A DNA stretch of 64,000 nt from Lachnospiraceae bacterium (lineage in GTDB: Bacteria; Bacillota; Clostridia; Lachnospirales; Lachnospiraceae). Where the stretch lies: NCBI GenBank assembly GCA_017622575.1, contig JAGAQU010000082.1, positions 62,001 to 126,000 of the forward strand, written 5' to 3'. The notes below the pieces were generated by a model. That model saw only the letters and a list, made by a program, of their open reading frames with translations, was not told the origin of the DNA and did not search any database. Position numbers and translations under genes: made by a program. Shown piece after piece: positions 18,385-27,573 of the stretch (positions within the stretch are counted from its first letter, which is position 1; each line of letters starts with the position of its first letter).

Positions 18385-19614
18385 ATGTTACAGATCATCC
18401 GGTTCTTAAAAGGATATCTTTCTATTAAAGTATGGGGATTTTCTACGGAACGATTTATCAATCTTTGCGGAAATCATAATATTCTTTTGTGGGACATTGT
18501 TAATCATGGTGACTATTATACCATGTGCATCAGTTTAAAGGGATTTTACCAGCTGAAATCCATTACCAGAAAAACAGGAACAAGGGTAGTCGTAACCTCG
18601 CGTTACGGACTACCTTTTCTTACAGTAAAAATGAAAAAAAGAAAGATATTTCTTGCCGGTTTATGCGGAAGTGTTTTGTTCTGGATCTGGATGTCTGGAT
18701 TTATCTGGAATGTAGATATACAAGGCAATCTTTATATCACAGATGATGTGTTTCAGGATTTTCTCGCAGATAGCGGTATTAAAGCAGGAATCAAAAAAAA
18801 GCAGATTGATATTGAAACACTGGAAAAATCCATAAGAAACGAGTTTGATATTGTGACATGGACTTCTGCAAAGATAGACGGCACAAAGCTGATCATTCAG
18901 ATAAAGGAAAATGATCTGATCCAGAATCAGGCGCAGGAAGAACAAGATACAGAAAAAGCATATGATATTGTGGCTGACAGAGACGGAATCATCGAGAGCA
19001 TTATAACAAGAAGCGGAGTGCCCATGGTCACACAGGGTGCCGAGATAAAGAAAGGAGATCTGCTTGTTGAAGGGTGTATTCCCATCTACAATGAAGATGG
19101 GACTGTTAAGCGCTATGAATATTGCACGGCAGATGCGGATATCCTTTTGAAATACAGCTTTTCCGTAACGGAGGAAATTAAGGAAGTTTATGCAGAAAGA
19201 ACTTATACCGGTAATAACATAAAAAGAAATTATCTTTTGGTTTCCGGGGAAAAATTATCATTTCCAATACGTACAGAAAAATATGAAATGTATGATATTA
19301 TGGAGAATCAAAATCAACTTTGCTTCTTCTCGGGATATCATCTTCCTGTATATTTTGGGACAATACTGGTAAGAGAATATAGGGAAGAGGAGAAGAGCTA
19401 TTCAAAAGAGGAAATCAAACAAAAATTTGAAGAAAAAATTCAGAAATTTATGCAAACTTTAGAGGAAAAAGGGGTACAAATTATAGAAAAAAATGTTACA
19501 ATAAAGAAATATAAGGGAACGTGGAAAATGAAGGTTGATTTTACAGTGATGGAATCTGCCGGAATACAGAGAAGAACAGAAATAAAATCCTTACAGACAG
19601 ATCAGGGAGAATGA
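18385..19614 (+). CDS. yqfD: Sporulation protein YqfD
   Basis: The 409-residue membrane protein has the YqfD layout: a soluble N-terminal region of about 90 residues (GYLSIKVWGFSTERFINLC), one strong membrane helix at about 93-112, and a large extracytoplasmic part starting with a POTRA/FtsQ-like segment (VDIQGNLYITDDVFQDFL). yqfD is required for sporulation in Bacillus and belongs to the sigma-E regulon. The RBS is GAGGTGG. The stop codon touches the phoH start, continuing the conserved yqfC-yqfD-phoH order. Confidence 0.92.
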   Translation: MLQIIRFLKGYLSIKVWGFSTERFINLCGNHNILLWDIVNHGDYYTMCISLKGFYQLKSITRKTGTRVVVTSRYGLPFLTVKMKKRKIFLAGLCGSVLFWIWMSGFIWNVDIQGNLYITDDVFQDFLADSGIKAGIKKKQIDIETLEKSIRNEFDIVTWTSAKIDGTKLIIQIKENDLIQNQAQEEQDTEKAYDIVADRDGIIESIITRSGVPMVTQGAEIKKGDLLVEGCIPIYNEDGTVKRYEYCTADADILLKYSFSVTEEIKEVYAERTYTGNNIKRNYLLVSGEKLSFPIRTEKYEMYDIMENQNQLCFFSGYHLPVYFGTILVREYREEEKSYSKEEIKQKFEEKIQKFMQTLEEKGVQIIEKNVTIKKYKGTWKMKVDFTVMESAGIQRRTEIKSLQTDQGE

Positions 19615-20622
19615 ATGGAAGATATTTCAAGAGAGGTCCGTGTGCCTGCGGAGCATATACTGAATATTTTCGGACAATTTGACGGACATATTAAGAAACT
19701 GGAAAGACAGTTCAAGGTAGCGATTGTTGACAGAAACGGCAAGATTACTGTTTCGGGGAATGCAAGGGCAGTGGAGCGTGTCACAGCCATCATCAATGAA
19801 CTGGTGGAGTTATCAGAGAGAGGAAATATAATCCAGGAACAGAATGTGGATTATGCAATAACGATGAGTATGGAAGAAAATGATGATGTTTTATTGGAAA
19901 TAGATAAGGACTGTATCTGTCATACGATATCCGGAAAGCCGGTAAAACCAAAGACACTGGGGCAGAAGCAGTACGTGGATGCAATCCGCAATAATATGAT
20001 TGTATTTGGTCTGGGACCTGCCGGAACCGGGAAAACTTATCTGGCGATGGCCCTGGCAATCACAGCCTTTAAAAATCAGGAAGTAGAAAGAATCATTCTT
20101 ACAAGACCCGCTATTGAGGCCGGAGAGAAGCTTGGATTTTTGCCCGGAGATCTGCAGAGTAAGGTGGACCCTTATTTAAGGCCCCTATATGATGCGTTGT
20201 ATCAGATCATGGGGGCAGAATCCTTTAGTAAAAATATGGAAAAAGGTCTGATTGAGGTTGCTCCTCTTGCGTATATGAGAGGACGAACTCTGGATAATGC
20301 CTATATTATCCTGGATGAGGCCCAAAATACTACACCGGCTCAAATGAAGATGTTTCTCACCAGAATCGGTTTTGGTTCTAAAGTGATTGTGACGGGAGAT
20401 GCCTCTCAGAAGGATCTTTCCCCGGGTACGCAATCAGGCCTTGATGTGGCAGTCAGAGTTTTAAAAGGAATAGAGGGAATCGCGTTTTGCAGTATGTCCA
20501 GCAAAGATGTTGTGAGACATCCTCTTGTACAGAAAATTGTGAAGGCATATGATGCTTATGAAGCAAAAGAAAATGGTTTGTCAAAACACAGAAGCAGGAA
20601 AACAGGATATGGAAACAAATAA
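19615..20622 (+). CDS. phoH: PhoH-family ATPase
   Basis: The 335-residue protein has an N-terminal KH-like stretch (about 1-70) and a P-loop NTPase core with GPAGTGKTYLA near 134-144, the IILDEAQNTTP Walker B near 236-246 and the VIVTGDASQKDL motif. PhoH proteins are linked to RNA metabolism and sit next to ybeY in most Firmicutes. Length is typical. The end overlaps the next gene by 14 bases. Confidence 0.93.
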   Translation: MEDISREVRVPAEHILNIFGQFDGHIKKLERQFKVAIVDRNGKITVSGNARAVERVTAIINELVELSERGNIIQEQNVDYAITMSMEENDDVLLEIDKDCICHTISGKPVKPKTLGQKQYVDAIRNNMIVFGLGPAGTGKTYLAMALAITAFKNQEVERIILTRPAIEAGEKLGFLPGDLQSKVDPYLRPLYDALYQIMGAESFSKNMEKGLIEVAPLAYMRGRTLDNAYIILDEAQNTTPAQMKMFLTRIGFGSKVIVTGDASQKDLSPGTQSGLDVAVRVLKGIEGIAFCSMSSKDVVRHPLVQKIVKAYDAYEAKENGLSKHRSRKTGYGNK

Positions 20623-21802
20623 TAATACTGACAGACTACAGGAGATAGGAATTTTTTTTCTGTCAGTTTTCATCAGTGGTGTTGCCGCTTTTTTGTATGG
20701 ATACACAGCAAAAGAAATCACAAAAATTTTGATCATGTCCAGTGTCTCTACAGGCTGTGTCATATTCGCAATAGAAGAGGGCCGTATTTCTGGCGGCTTT
20801 TTGTTTGATAACAGAGAAAATTTGTGGCGTTTTACAATTCTTTATTTTTTCTTTCTGACAGGGAGTGTAGTATTTCCCATGTTTCCGGCAGGAGGATGGC
20901 CCTATGTTGCAATTTTTACCGGTTTGATGTTATTTTCCGGTCAGCTCATAGCTGTCTGTGCAGGTTGTAATCTGCTTTTCATCAGTATGCTTTTGTCTCC
21001 GTCATCATCAACCGATCTGTTTGTGATTTATTTTATCAGCGGTATGGCAGGTGTTTTACTGTTTTCAGCTCTTGATGAAAGCTTTCGGGTCTGGCTGCCC
21101 TTAATGATCGCTTTGATGGTGCAGTTTATAGGTCTTAGCCTGCATGAGGTACTTTTGGTGAATGAAGCTTTTCACCCGGAGATGTTTTTGGTCCCGGCGG
21201 TAAATATTCTGATTAACCTCATCCTTTTATTAATCCTGCTTAAGTTTTTCAGCTTTTCGATCATTTACAGGACGCGGGATACTTACATGGACATTAATGA
21301 CCCGGAATGTCCTCTGCTTGTCAAACTGAAGGAATTTTCTAAGGAAGAATATTTTCATGCAATACATACCGCATATCTTTGTGACAGAATAGCCAAAAAG
21401 CTTTCTCTCGATGATGCTGCTGCAAAAGCGGGAGGATATTATCATAAAATTGGTATTTTAAAAGGCGAGAACAGTTTTGAAAATGTAAAACTTGTGCTTG
21501 AGGATTATGAGATTCCGGACAAGGTAATGGTGATCTTAGAGGAATATCTGAATAAAGATGAGGATATTGTTTCCAAAGAGACAGCGATACTTCTCATTTC
21601 AGATACCATCATTTCCTCCATAAGCTACCTTTTTTCAAAAGACGCAAATGCGAGCCTTGATTATGAAAAATTGATACAGGCTGTATTTAAAAAGAAAATG
21701 GACAGTGGTATTTTAAATCATAATAATCTTTCATTAAGGGAACTGGAAGAAATAAAAAAGATACTCATGGAGGAAAAGCTATACTATGACTTCTTACGTT
21801 GA
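20609..21802 (+). CDS. Truncated, HD-degenerate homologue of the c-di-AMP phosphodiesterase PgpH (YqfF)
   Basis: Position between phoH and ybeY and weak sequence likeness identify this as the PgpH/YqfF slot. I chose ATG 20609 (397 residues). About seven membrane helices span 13-216, followed by a C-terminal domain that aligns with the PgpH HD domain (ECPLLVKLKEF then FHAIHTAYLCDRIA and GGYYHKIG). Two things differ from PgpH (about 700 residues). The large extracellular N-terminal domain is missing, and the HD pair is His279-Lys280 instead of His-Asp. The later His-His pair is also absent, while Asp332 in LISDTI remains. Phosphodiesterase activity is therefore unlikely. It could be a c-di-AMP sensor or scaffold, which is inference. 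Confidence 0.75.
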   Translation: METNNNTDRLQEIGIFFLSVFISGVAAFLYGYTAKEITKILIMSSVSTGCVIFAIEEGRISGGFLFDNRENLWRFTILYFFFLTGSVVFPMFPAGGWPYVAIFTGLMLFSGQLIAVCAGCNLLFISMLLSPSSSTDLFVIYFISGMAGVLLFSALDESFRVWLPLMIALMVQFIGLSLHEVLLVNEAFHPEMFLVPAVNILINLILLLILLKFFSFSIIYRTRDTYMDINDPECPLLVKLKEFSKEEYFHAIHTAYLCDRIAKKLSLDDAAAKAGGYYHKIGILKGENSFENVKLVLEDYEIPDKVMVILEEYLNKDEDIVSKETAILLISDTIISSISYLFSKDANASLDYEKLIQAVFKKKMDSGILNHNNLSLRELEEIKKILMEEKLYYDFLR

Positions 21803-22292
21803 AAATGAAACAGAAGTAAAGTTTGATTTTGATATAAAGAAAATACTGGATCAGGTCATGACACAGATCCTTGATCAGGAAAAATGTCCGTATGAAGCAC
21901 AGGTCAATCTGCTTGTTACCGATAATGAAGGAATCAGAGAATACAACAGAAAATACAGAGAAATTGATGCTGCTACCGACGTGCTTTCTTTTCCTATGCT
22001 TTCCTATGAAACAGAAGCTGATTTTTCTGCGGCAGAGGCTCAGGAAGCTGACTGCTTTGATCCGGAAACCGGAGAATTGATGCTTGGAGATATCATTATT
22101 TCGGCTGACAAGGTGAAAGAGCAGGCACAGAAGTTCGGACATTCCGAGAAAAGAGAATTTGCTTTTCTTACCGCTCACAGTATGCTTCATCTTTGCGGGT
22201 ATGATCATATGGTAAAAGAAGAGGCGGAAATTATGGAACGCAAGCAGGAAGAAGCGCTGGATAAGCTTGGAATCACCCGTGACATAGGATAA
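21786..22292 (+). CDS. ybeY: Endoribonuclease YbeY (rRNA maturation factor)
   Basis: The 168-residue zinc endoribonuclease acts in 16S rRNA 3'-end maturation and 70S quality control. The metal site HSMLHLCGYDH is intact near residues 132-142, and the REYNRKYREIDAATDVLSFP region is typical. The start overlaps the end of the PgpH-like gene by 17 bases, with GGAGG upstream. The usual downstream genes dgkA-cdd-era are absent here. Confidence 0.95.
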   Translation: MTSYVENETEVKFDFDIKKILDQVMTQILDQEKCPYEAQVNLLVTDNEGIREYNRKYREIDAATDVLSFPMLSYETEADFSAAEAQEADCFDPETGELMLGDIIISADKVKEQAQKFGHSEKREFAFLTAHSMLHLCGYDHMVKEEAEIMERKQEEALDKLGITRDIG

Positions 22293-22303
22293 AAGGAGTC
22301 TAT

Positions 22304-23929
22304 ATGAGTAGAACAGAAAGAAAAGCTTTCAAAAAAGATAATTATATATCCATCTGCATTTTTTCCTATCTATGCAGTCTGATTTTCAGAATACCGCTAT
22401 TATATATGATTGGAGAAAAAGGTGTCGCATATTTCAGCATTGCAAATGAGATTTATATTCTGGTTGGAGGAATGTTTACTTATGGTCTCTCGAAAGCGGT
22501 TTATGTGCTTGTTAAATTTCGCATAAAGAGAGAACAGTACAGAAATGCGGATAAAGTCCTTCATGGTGCATTGCTTCTTGCTGCCATCATTGGCATTGTG
22601 ACGGGGCTGCTTGTTCTTGGAGCAGGAGAGTGGATTGTCGGGAAAGTGATAAAACTTCCGCTTGCGGGACTTGCCCTTGGCATGATAGCTTTTTCTTTTA
22701 TTTTTCAATTACTTACGGGTGTTTTTAGAGGGTATTTTGAAGGAAACGGCTCAAGAGTACCTACAATGCATTCGATTGTATTAAAATCTTTTATCATGAT
22801 ACCGGCGGGACTAATAAGTGCAGTGCTGCTATATCAATATGGGGTTAAGGTATCAGCTCTTCTCAAAGTAGAAGATTATGCCGCATCTTATGGCGCTATG
22901 GGAGCAGCGATTGGTATTCTTGTAACTTCTATTATTGGTTTTCTGCATATGCTTATTTTGTTTTTTATCTATCATGGCAATATCAAAAAGCAGATTGCAA
23001 GAGATTTACAGAAAAATCAGGATAAGAGGCTGAACATTTTTCATATGCTCATAGGAACTGCTGTCCCCTTTGCCGGTTATGCGGTATTTTTTAGGATGAT
23101 TCCTCTTCTTGACGGGATCTTTTTTATCAGAACAGCGGGTGAAGGGATTGATGCAGCACAGCTTTGGGGAAACTACTATGGAAAGTATCTTGTTGTGATT
23201 GGAATTATCTGTTTTCTTGTCAGTCTTGGGGGAACAGGACAGATTAAGAGAATTATTTATTATATTGACAGAGAAGAGCTGCGAATGGCAAGAGAAAAAA
23301 TGAGTGCACTGGTTCATCAGACAGCTTTGATATCCATACCTGCTGCTATATTCACCGCGGTGCTTTCGGAGGATATTCTGAATCTTTTGTTTAAAGGGAA
23401 TAATGCCAGCACAGCACTTCTTGTAGCTTTCGGAAGTATCATTATTATTCTGTTTGCCTTCTCGGGTTTGTTTACGGAGATGCTGGTCCGACTTGATAAT
23501 ATGAGGTATGTGATCGGTTATGAAGCAATTGCATTGGTGATACACATTGTTCTTGTAATTCTTCTATTGAAAAATACGGGATTATCTTTAACAGCGGTTG
23601 TGATCAGTAATGTCATTTCTTTTGCTATGTTAATGGTGATGGGCTTTTGGTTTGTGAGCAGAAGACTGCAGTATAGACAGGAATGGATTCATACGTTTGC
23701 GTTTCCTGTTGTTGCAGCGGCAATTTCCGGTATAGCTGTTATGCTGCTAAACAGATTGTTTACTTCCTTTGCCGGTACAACCATAGCGCTTGTTGTCAGT
23801 CTTCCTTTGGGGATTGTTATCTATACGGTTCTGCTTATCGTGACAAAAGCGGTAACCGAGAAGAAACTGGAAAATATGGCGGGAGGCAGAATTCTCCTGA
23901 CACTTGGCAGATGGATGAAACTCATGTAA
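22304..23929 (+). CDS. Polysaccharide/lipid flippase of the SpoVB/MATE-like (MOP) superfamily
   Basis: The 541-residue protein has about 14 hydrophobic helices with short loops, starting at residues 17-35 and ending near 515. Its repeats (RGYFEGNGSRVPTMHSIVLKS, GGTGQIKR) fit the polysaccharide-transport/SpoVB branch of COG2244. Such proteins move undecaprenyl-linked sugars or lipid II precursors across the membrane. No glycosyltransferase operon surrounds it, so a peptidoglycan or spore cortex role (SpoVB, MurJ-like) is as plausible as capsule export. A nearby BofC-like gene gives mild support for sporulation. AAAAGGAG precedes the ATG. Confidence 0.8.
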   Translation: MSRTERKAFKKDNYISICIFSYLCSLIFRIPLLYMIGEKGVAYFSIANEIYILVGGMFTYGLSKAVYVLVKFRIKREQYRNADKVLHGALLLAAIIGIVTGLLVLGAGEWIVGKVIKLPLAGLALGMIAFSFIFQLLTGVFRGYFEGNGSRVPTMHSIVLKSFIMIPAGLISAVLLYQYGVKVSALLKVEDYAASYGAMGAAIGILVTSIIGFLHMLILFFIYHGNIKKQIARDLQKNQDKRLNIFHMLIGTAVPFAGYAVFFRMIPLLDGIFFIRTAGEGIDAAQLWGNYYGKYLVVIGIICFLVSLGGTGQIKRIIYYIDREELRMAREKMSALVHQTALISIPAAIFTAVLSEDILNLLFKGNNASTALLVAFGSIIIILFAFSGLFTEMLVRLDNMRYVIGYEAIALVIHIVLVILLLKNTGLSLTAVVISNVISFAMLMVMGFWFVSRRLQYRQEWIHTFAFPVVAAAISGIAVMLLNRLFTSFAGTTIALVVSLPLGIVIYTVLLIVTKAVTEKKLENMAGGRILLTLGRWMKLM

Positions 23930-23990
23930 AGTATAAAATCTGTTTTTTGGGCTGATACTGTTTATAAATAAATGGTAAGGAAATTATACT

Positions 23991-24614
23991 ATGAAATTTG
24001 TAAAAGGTATCAGCTTGTTTTTTATTTATCCCCTGACTATGTTTAGCTTGGGCTTTGCGGCAAACATGGCTGTCTGTGAAATTTTTTATCCGGGAGGCAG
24101 GCAGGAGGAGAGAACAGTAAAAAAGGAACAGGAGATTACAGAAAACTCTGCTATAGAGGCCGGTTACATGGGAAATACTATAGTCACAGCAGATACAAGT
24201 TATGTGGTTCTTTCTTATGACATGGTGAGTGGAGAACTTAAGGAAAGCGAAGAGACCGCTCCTGATAAATATATTGGATTGAATCGGGAAAGACTGGAAG
24301 AGGAACTGAGGGTATATGAGGAAAGTCCTTCTCTGACCGATTTGGAAAAGGGTTTTAGAACAATTGAACTGATCTCTTTTTCGCCCGCAAAAGTGGTGGT
24401 CAGGAAAAGTTATGAGAAAGAGGAAGAAGGTTTTTTCCTTGTAAATGAAAATAATATGGTTGTGGTTTATGATAAAAGCCTTTCGCATATTTATATGGAT
24501 ACCGGGATCAGAACAGATGAATTGCCTTGGTCTGTGCAAAGGGAAATCATGTGTATGAAATATATTGAAACGGAAAGTGAATTGTATCATTTCCTGGAAT
24601 CCTATTCAAGCTAA
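23991..24614 (+). CDS. bofC: BofC-like sporulation checkpoint protein
   Basis: The 207-residue protein has an N-terminal hydrophobic segment (about 8-30, with FFIYPLTMFSLGFAAN) that acts as signal or anchor. Its C-terminal half ends with the BofC pattern LPWSVQREIMCMKYIETESE followed by LYHFLESYSS. In Bacillus, BofC is made in the forespore, is exported to the intermembrane space and restrains SpoIVB signalling to pro-sigma-K. Sequence likeness is limited to the C-terminal domain; the middle is divergent and I see no SpoIVB nearby. The name is therefore probable rather than certain. A separate promoter is likely but none is convincing. Confidence 0.65.
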   Translation: MKFVKGISLFFIYPLTMFSLGFAANMAVCEIFYPGGRQEERTVKKEQEITENSAIEAGYMGNTIVTADTSYVVLSYDMVSGELKESEETAPDKYIGLNRERLEEELRVYEESPSLTDLEKGFRTIELISFSPAKVVVRKSYEKEEEGFFLVNENNMVVVYDKSLSHIYMDTGIRTDELPWSVQREIMCMKYIETESELYHFLESYSS

Positions 24615-24666
24615 AAGCGGAAAAGAATACCATTTTGATAAAAAAGTCTTCTGAGTGGAGGATAAA

Positions 24667-25917
24667 ATGAAAGTCGGAATCATAGGTGCAGGTGCTTCCG
24701 GCATGATGGCAGCTGTCACTGCAGCGGAATATCATGCAGAAGTAACACTCTTTGAAAAAAATGACAGAGTGGGGAAAAAGATACTGGCAACAGGAAACGG
24801 AAAATGCAATCTCGGAAATCTTGATTTTAGTATGGAAAAATATTATTGTGATGATAAGGAGAAACTGGAAAAAATATTTTCCCGATTCTCGGTGAGAGAT
24901 ACCATATCATTTTTTGAAGAAAATGGTGTATTTCTACGTAATAAAAATGGATATCTCTATCCTTATTCGGAGCAGGCTTCCACGATCCTTGATCTGTTTC
25001 GAAAACTCCTTCAAAAAGCCGGTGTGAGTATCATAACAAGTTGTATGATTACAGATGTTTCTTTTGACGAAAAGAAATGTGCTTTTGGTGTAAGGACGGA
25101 AGAAGACTATTTTGAATTTGACAATTTAATCATTGCCTGCGGGGGACCTGCTTCCCAAAAGAAAGGAGAAGGAACCTTTGGCTTCCGTTTGGCAGAACGA
25201 TTCGGACATTCCCTGAAACCACAGGTGCCAGGGCTTGTACAGCTTTGCAGTAAAGACAGTTTTATCAAAGGAATGGCCGGTGTAAGAGCACAGGCTGAAC
25301 TGCAACTGTCTGCGGAAAATACGATACTTTCGATGCAACAGGGTGAATTACAGTTTACGGATTATGGGATTTCCGGTATACCGGTATTTCAATTCAGCAG
25401 ACAGGCAGCTTACGCATTGAGAGAAGGAAAAAAGGTCACTGTGGAAATCAATCTTTTCCCTGATTATGAAGAAATGGATTTCCGGGACAGGATGTCTGCC
25501 CGATTTGAGAAAATGAAAGAGGATACACTGGAAGAATTTCTGCTTGGTATGACAAATAAAAAGATCAGTACGGCACTGATTAAGTATGCAGGATGGAAAA
25601 CGGATGATAAGGTCAGTTCACTTGGATACAGAAGAGTAAAAGAATTGCTGAACCTATACAGAAGGCTTCGGGTACATATTCATGCGGTAAAGGGGATGGA
25701 AAATGCCCAGATCTGTGCAGGTGGAGTAGTTTTTAATGAAGTGGATGATAATCTGCAGTCTTTAAGACAGCGGGGACTGTACTTGACAGGAGAACTTCTT
25801 GATGTGGACGGTATCTGCGGAGGTTATAATCTGCAGTGGGCATGGACGAGCGGTTATGTGGCTGGTAGAAGTGCTGCTATCAATAATCAGGGCGATAGGA
25901 AATCAGACAGGAAATGA
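24667..25917 (+). CDS. HI0933/YhiN-family NAD(P)/FAD-dependent oxidoreductase
   Basis: The start ATG 24667 follows TGGAGG closely; the GTG at 24655 is less likely. The 416-residue flavoprotein has a GIIGAGASGMMAA dinucleotide fold, an FAD-loop GKKILATGNGKCNLGN near 41, the ACGGPASQKKGEG region (about 160) and the terminal ICGGYNLQWAWTSG. It belongs to the HI0933 group (COG2081), in which the substrate is unknown for most members; some Clostridium relatives are named BaiN in bile-acid work. No bile-acid operon is near, so I give no reaction. It is followed by another FAD-dependent dehydrogenase. Confidence 0.85.
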   Translation: MKVGIIGAGASGMMAAVTAAEYHAEVTLFEKNDRVGKKILATGNGKCNLGNLDFSMEKYYCDDKEKLEKIFSRFSVRDTISFFEENGVFLRNKNGYLYPYSEQASTILDLFRKLLQKAGVSIITSCMITDVSFDEKKCAFGVRTEEDYFEFDNLIIACGGPASQKKGEGTFGFRLAERFGHSLKPQVPGLVQLCSKDSFIKGMAGVRAQAELQLSAENTILSMQQGELQFTDYGISGIPVFQFSRQAAYALREGKKVTVEINLFPDYEEMDFRDRMSARFEKMKEDTLEEFLLGMTNKKISTALIKYAGWKTDDKVSSLGYRRVKELLNLYRRLRVHIHAVKGMENAQICAGGVVFNEVDDNLQSLRQRGLYLTGELLDVDGICGGYNLQWAWTSGYVAGRSAAINNQGDRKSDRK

Positions 25918-25935
25918 CAGAAAAGGATTTTTGAT

Positions 25936-27573
25936 ATGCTAAGGATCAATCAATTGAAATTACCGGTGGAACACACAAGAGAGCAGTTGGAGAGAAAGGT
26001 TCTTAAACTCCTTCACTTATCAAAGGTGCCTGAAATTATAATTGTAAGGCGCTCTGTTGATGCCAGAAAAAAACCGGAACTCTATTTTAACTATATTCTT
26101 GATATCAGGGTAAAAAATGAAAAAGAGGTCTATCGAAACTGTGACAAAAAACAGGTGGTTCTGCAGGAAGAAAAGGAGTACCATTTTCCCGTATCGGGTT
26201 ATCAGGGCAAGATAAGACCGGTTATTATCGGAACAGGTCCGGCCGGACTTTTCTGTGGCTATATGCTGGCGGAAGCAGGATTTCGCCCAATCCTGCTGGA
26301 AAGAGGAAAACAGGTTGAGGAAAGAATAACGGATGTTGAGAACTTTTGGAAAACAGGGGTTCTCCAAACCGATTCCAATGTCCAGTTCGGAGAGGGCGGC
26401 GCGGGCACATTTTCCGACGGAAAATTAAATACTCTTGTAAAAGATAAATACGGCAGAAACAAAAAGGTGCTTACCGTTTTTGTAAAAGAGGGAGCACCGG
26501 ACGAAATTTTGTATGATCACAAGCCTCACATTGGCACGGATGTGTTATCCGTTGTAGTCAGAAATATGAGAGAACATATTCTTTCCCTCGGAGGTGAAAT
26601 ACGCTTTCAGTCGAAGGTCACGGATTTTGATATCCGGGATGGGAAAATAACCGGGGTTTTGATTGATGGAAAGGAAAGACTCTCTGCAGAATATGTGGTT
26701 CTGGCCACAGGGCACAGCGCCAGAGACACTTTCCGGACTCTTTATGATCTTGGAATTGCAATGGAAGCAAAACCTTTTGCAGTTGGCTTCCGGGTAGAGC
26801 ATCCTCAGGAACTGATTAATCAGTCTCAGTATGGCAGAAAAAAAGTTGAGAAACTCGGAAACGCACCATATAAAGTGACCGCTTCATCACAAAGCGGCAG
26901 GGGCGTTTATTCTTTCTGCATGTGCCCCGGGGGATACGTGGTAAATGCCTCCTCGGAGGAAGGCAGACTTGCAGTAAATGGCATGAGTTACAGCGGCAGA
27001 AGAGGTACAAATTCAAACAGTGCTATTATTGTTTCTGTGAAACCGGAAGATTACGGAAGCAATCATCCTCTTGCGGGTATTGATTTTCAGAGAAAAATTG
27101 AAGAAAAAGCATTTGTTATAGGAGAAGGAAAAGTTCCCGTAGAGAGATACGGTGACTTTAGGGCTTCTGTCACAGGGACCAACAATACAAGCGACAATAG
27201 TTGCTTGAAAGATTTTTTGCCGGCAATCAAAGGTAACTGGTGCTATGCAGGACTTCATGAGATTTTGCCGGAAGAACTAAATAAGGCTTTTGTTGAAGGA
27301 ATGGAACATTTTGGCAGTGTTATTGCCGGGTTTAATGACCGAAATGTACTGATGGAGGGAGTGGAAAGCAGAACTTCTTCCCCTGTCAGGATTATGAGGG
27401 ATGATTCGCTCCAGTCATCGGCAAAAGGGATTTATCCCTGCGGCGAAGGCGCAGGATATGCAGGAGGCATTACATCAGCCGCCATGGATGGAATAAAAGT
27501 AGCAGAAGAGATCGCAAGGAGGATTACTTATGGAGAACAGGAATGTTGTACACAAACAGAGCGTCAGAAGTAA
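25936..27573 (+). CDS. FAD-dependent dehydrogenase, COG2509 type
   Basis: The 545-residue protein has an N-terminal alpha/beta segment of about 90 residues, VIIGTGPAGLFCGYMLAE at about 96-113 and FGEGGAGTFSDGKLNT near 155. The C-terminal GGYVVNASSEEGRL and EGAGYAGGITSAA motifs are those of COG2509 'uncharacterised FAD-dependent dehydrogenases'. No substrate is known for the family. It overlaps the start of the next gene by 44 bases and lies 18 bases after the HI0933-type flavoprotein, so all three are probably one transcript. Confidence 0.85.
   Translation: MLRINQLKLPVEHTREQLERKVLKLLHLSKVPEIIIVRRSVDARKKPELYFNYILDIRVKNEKEVYRNCDKKQVVLQEEKEYHFPVSGYQGKIRPVIIGTGPAGLFCGYMLAEAGFRPILLERGKQVEERITDVENFWKTGVLQTDSNVQFGEGGAGTFSDGKLNTLVKDKYGRNKKVLTVFVKEGAPDEILYDHKPHIGTDVLSVVVRNMREHILSLGGEIRFQSKVTDFDIRDGKITGVLIDGKERLSAEYVVLATGHSARDTFRTLYDLGIAMEAKPFAVGFRVEHPQELINQSQYGRKKVEKLGNAPYKVTASSQSGRGVYSFCMCPGGYVVNASSEEGRLAVNGMSYSGRRGTNSNSAIIVSVKPEDYGSNHPLAGIDFQRKIEEKAFVIGEGKVPVERYGDFRASVTGTNNTSDNSCLKDFLPAIKGNWCYAGLHEILPEELNKAFVEGMEHFGSVIAGFNDRNVLMEGVESRTSSPVRIMRDDSLQSSAKGIYPCGEGAGYAGGITSAAMDGIKVAEEIARRITYGEQECCTQTERQK

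Noticed and set aside
20549..20608. Longer start of the PgpH-like gene inside phoH
   Set aside because: The segment is coded in phoH in another frame and has no ribosome site; ATG 20609 is better placed.
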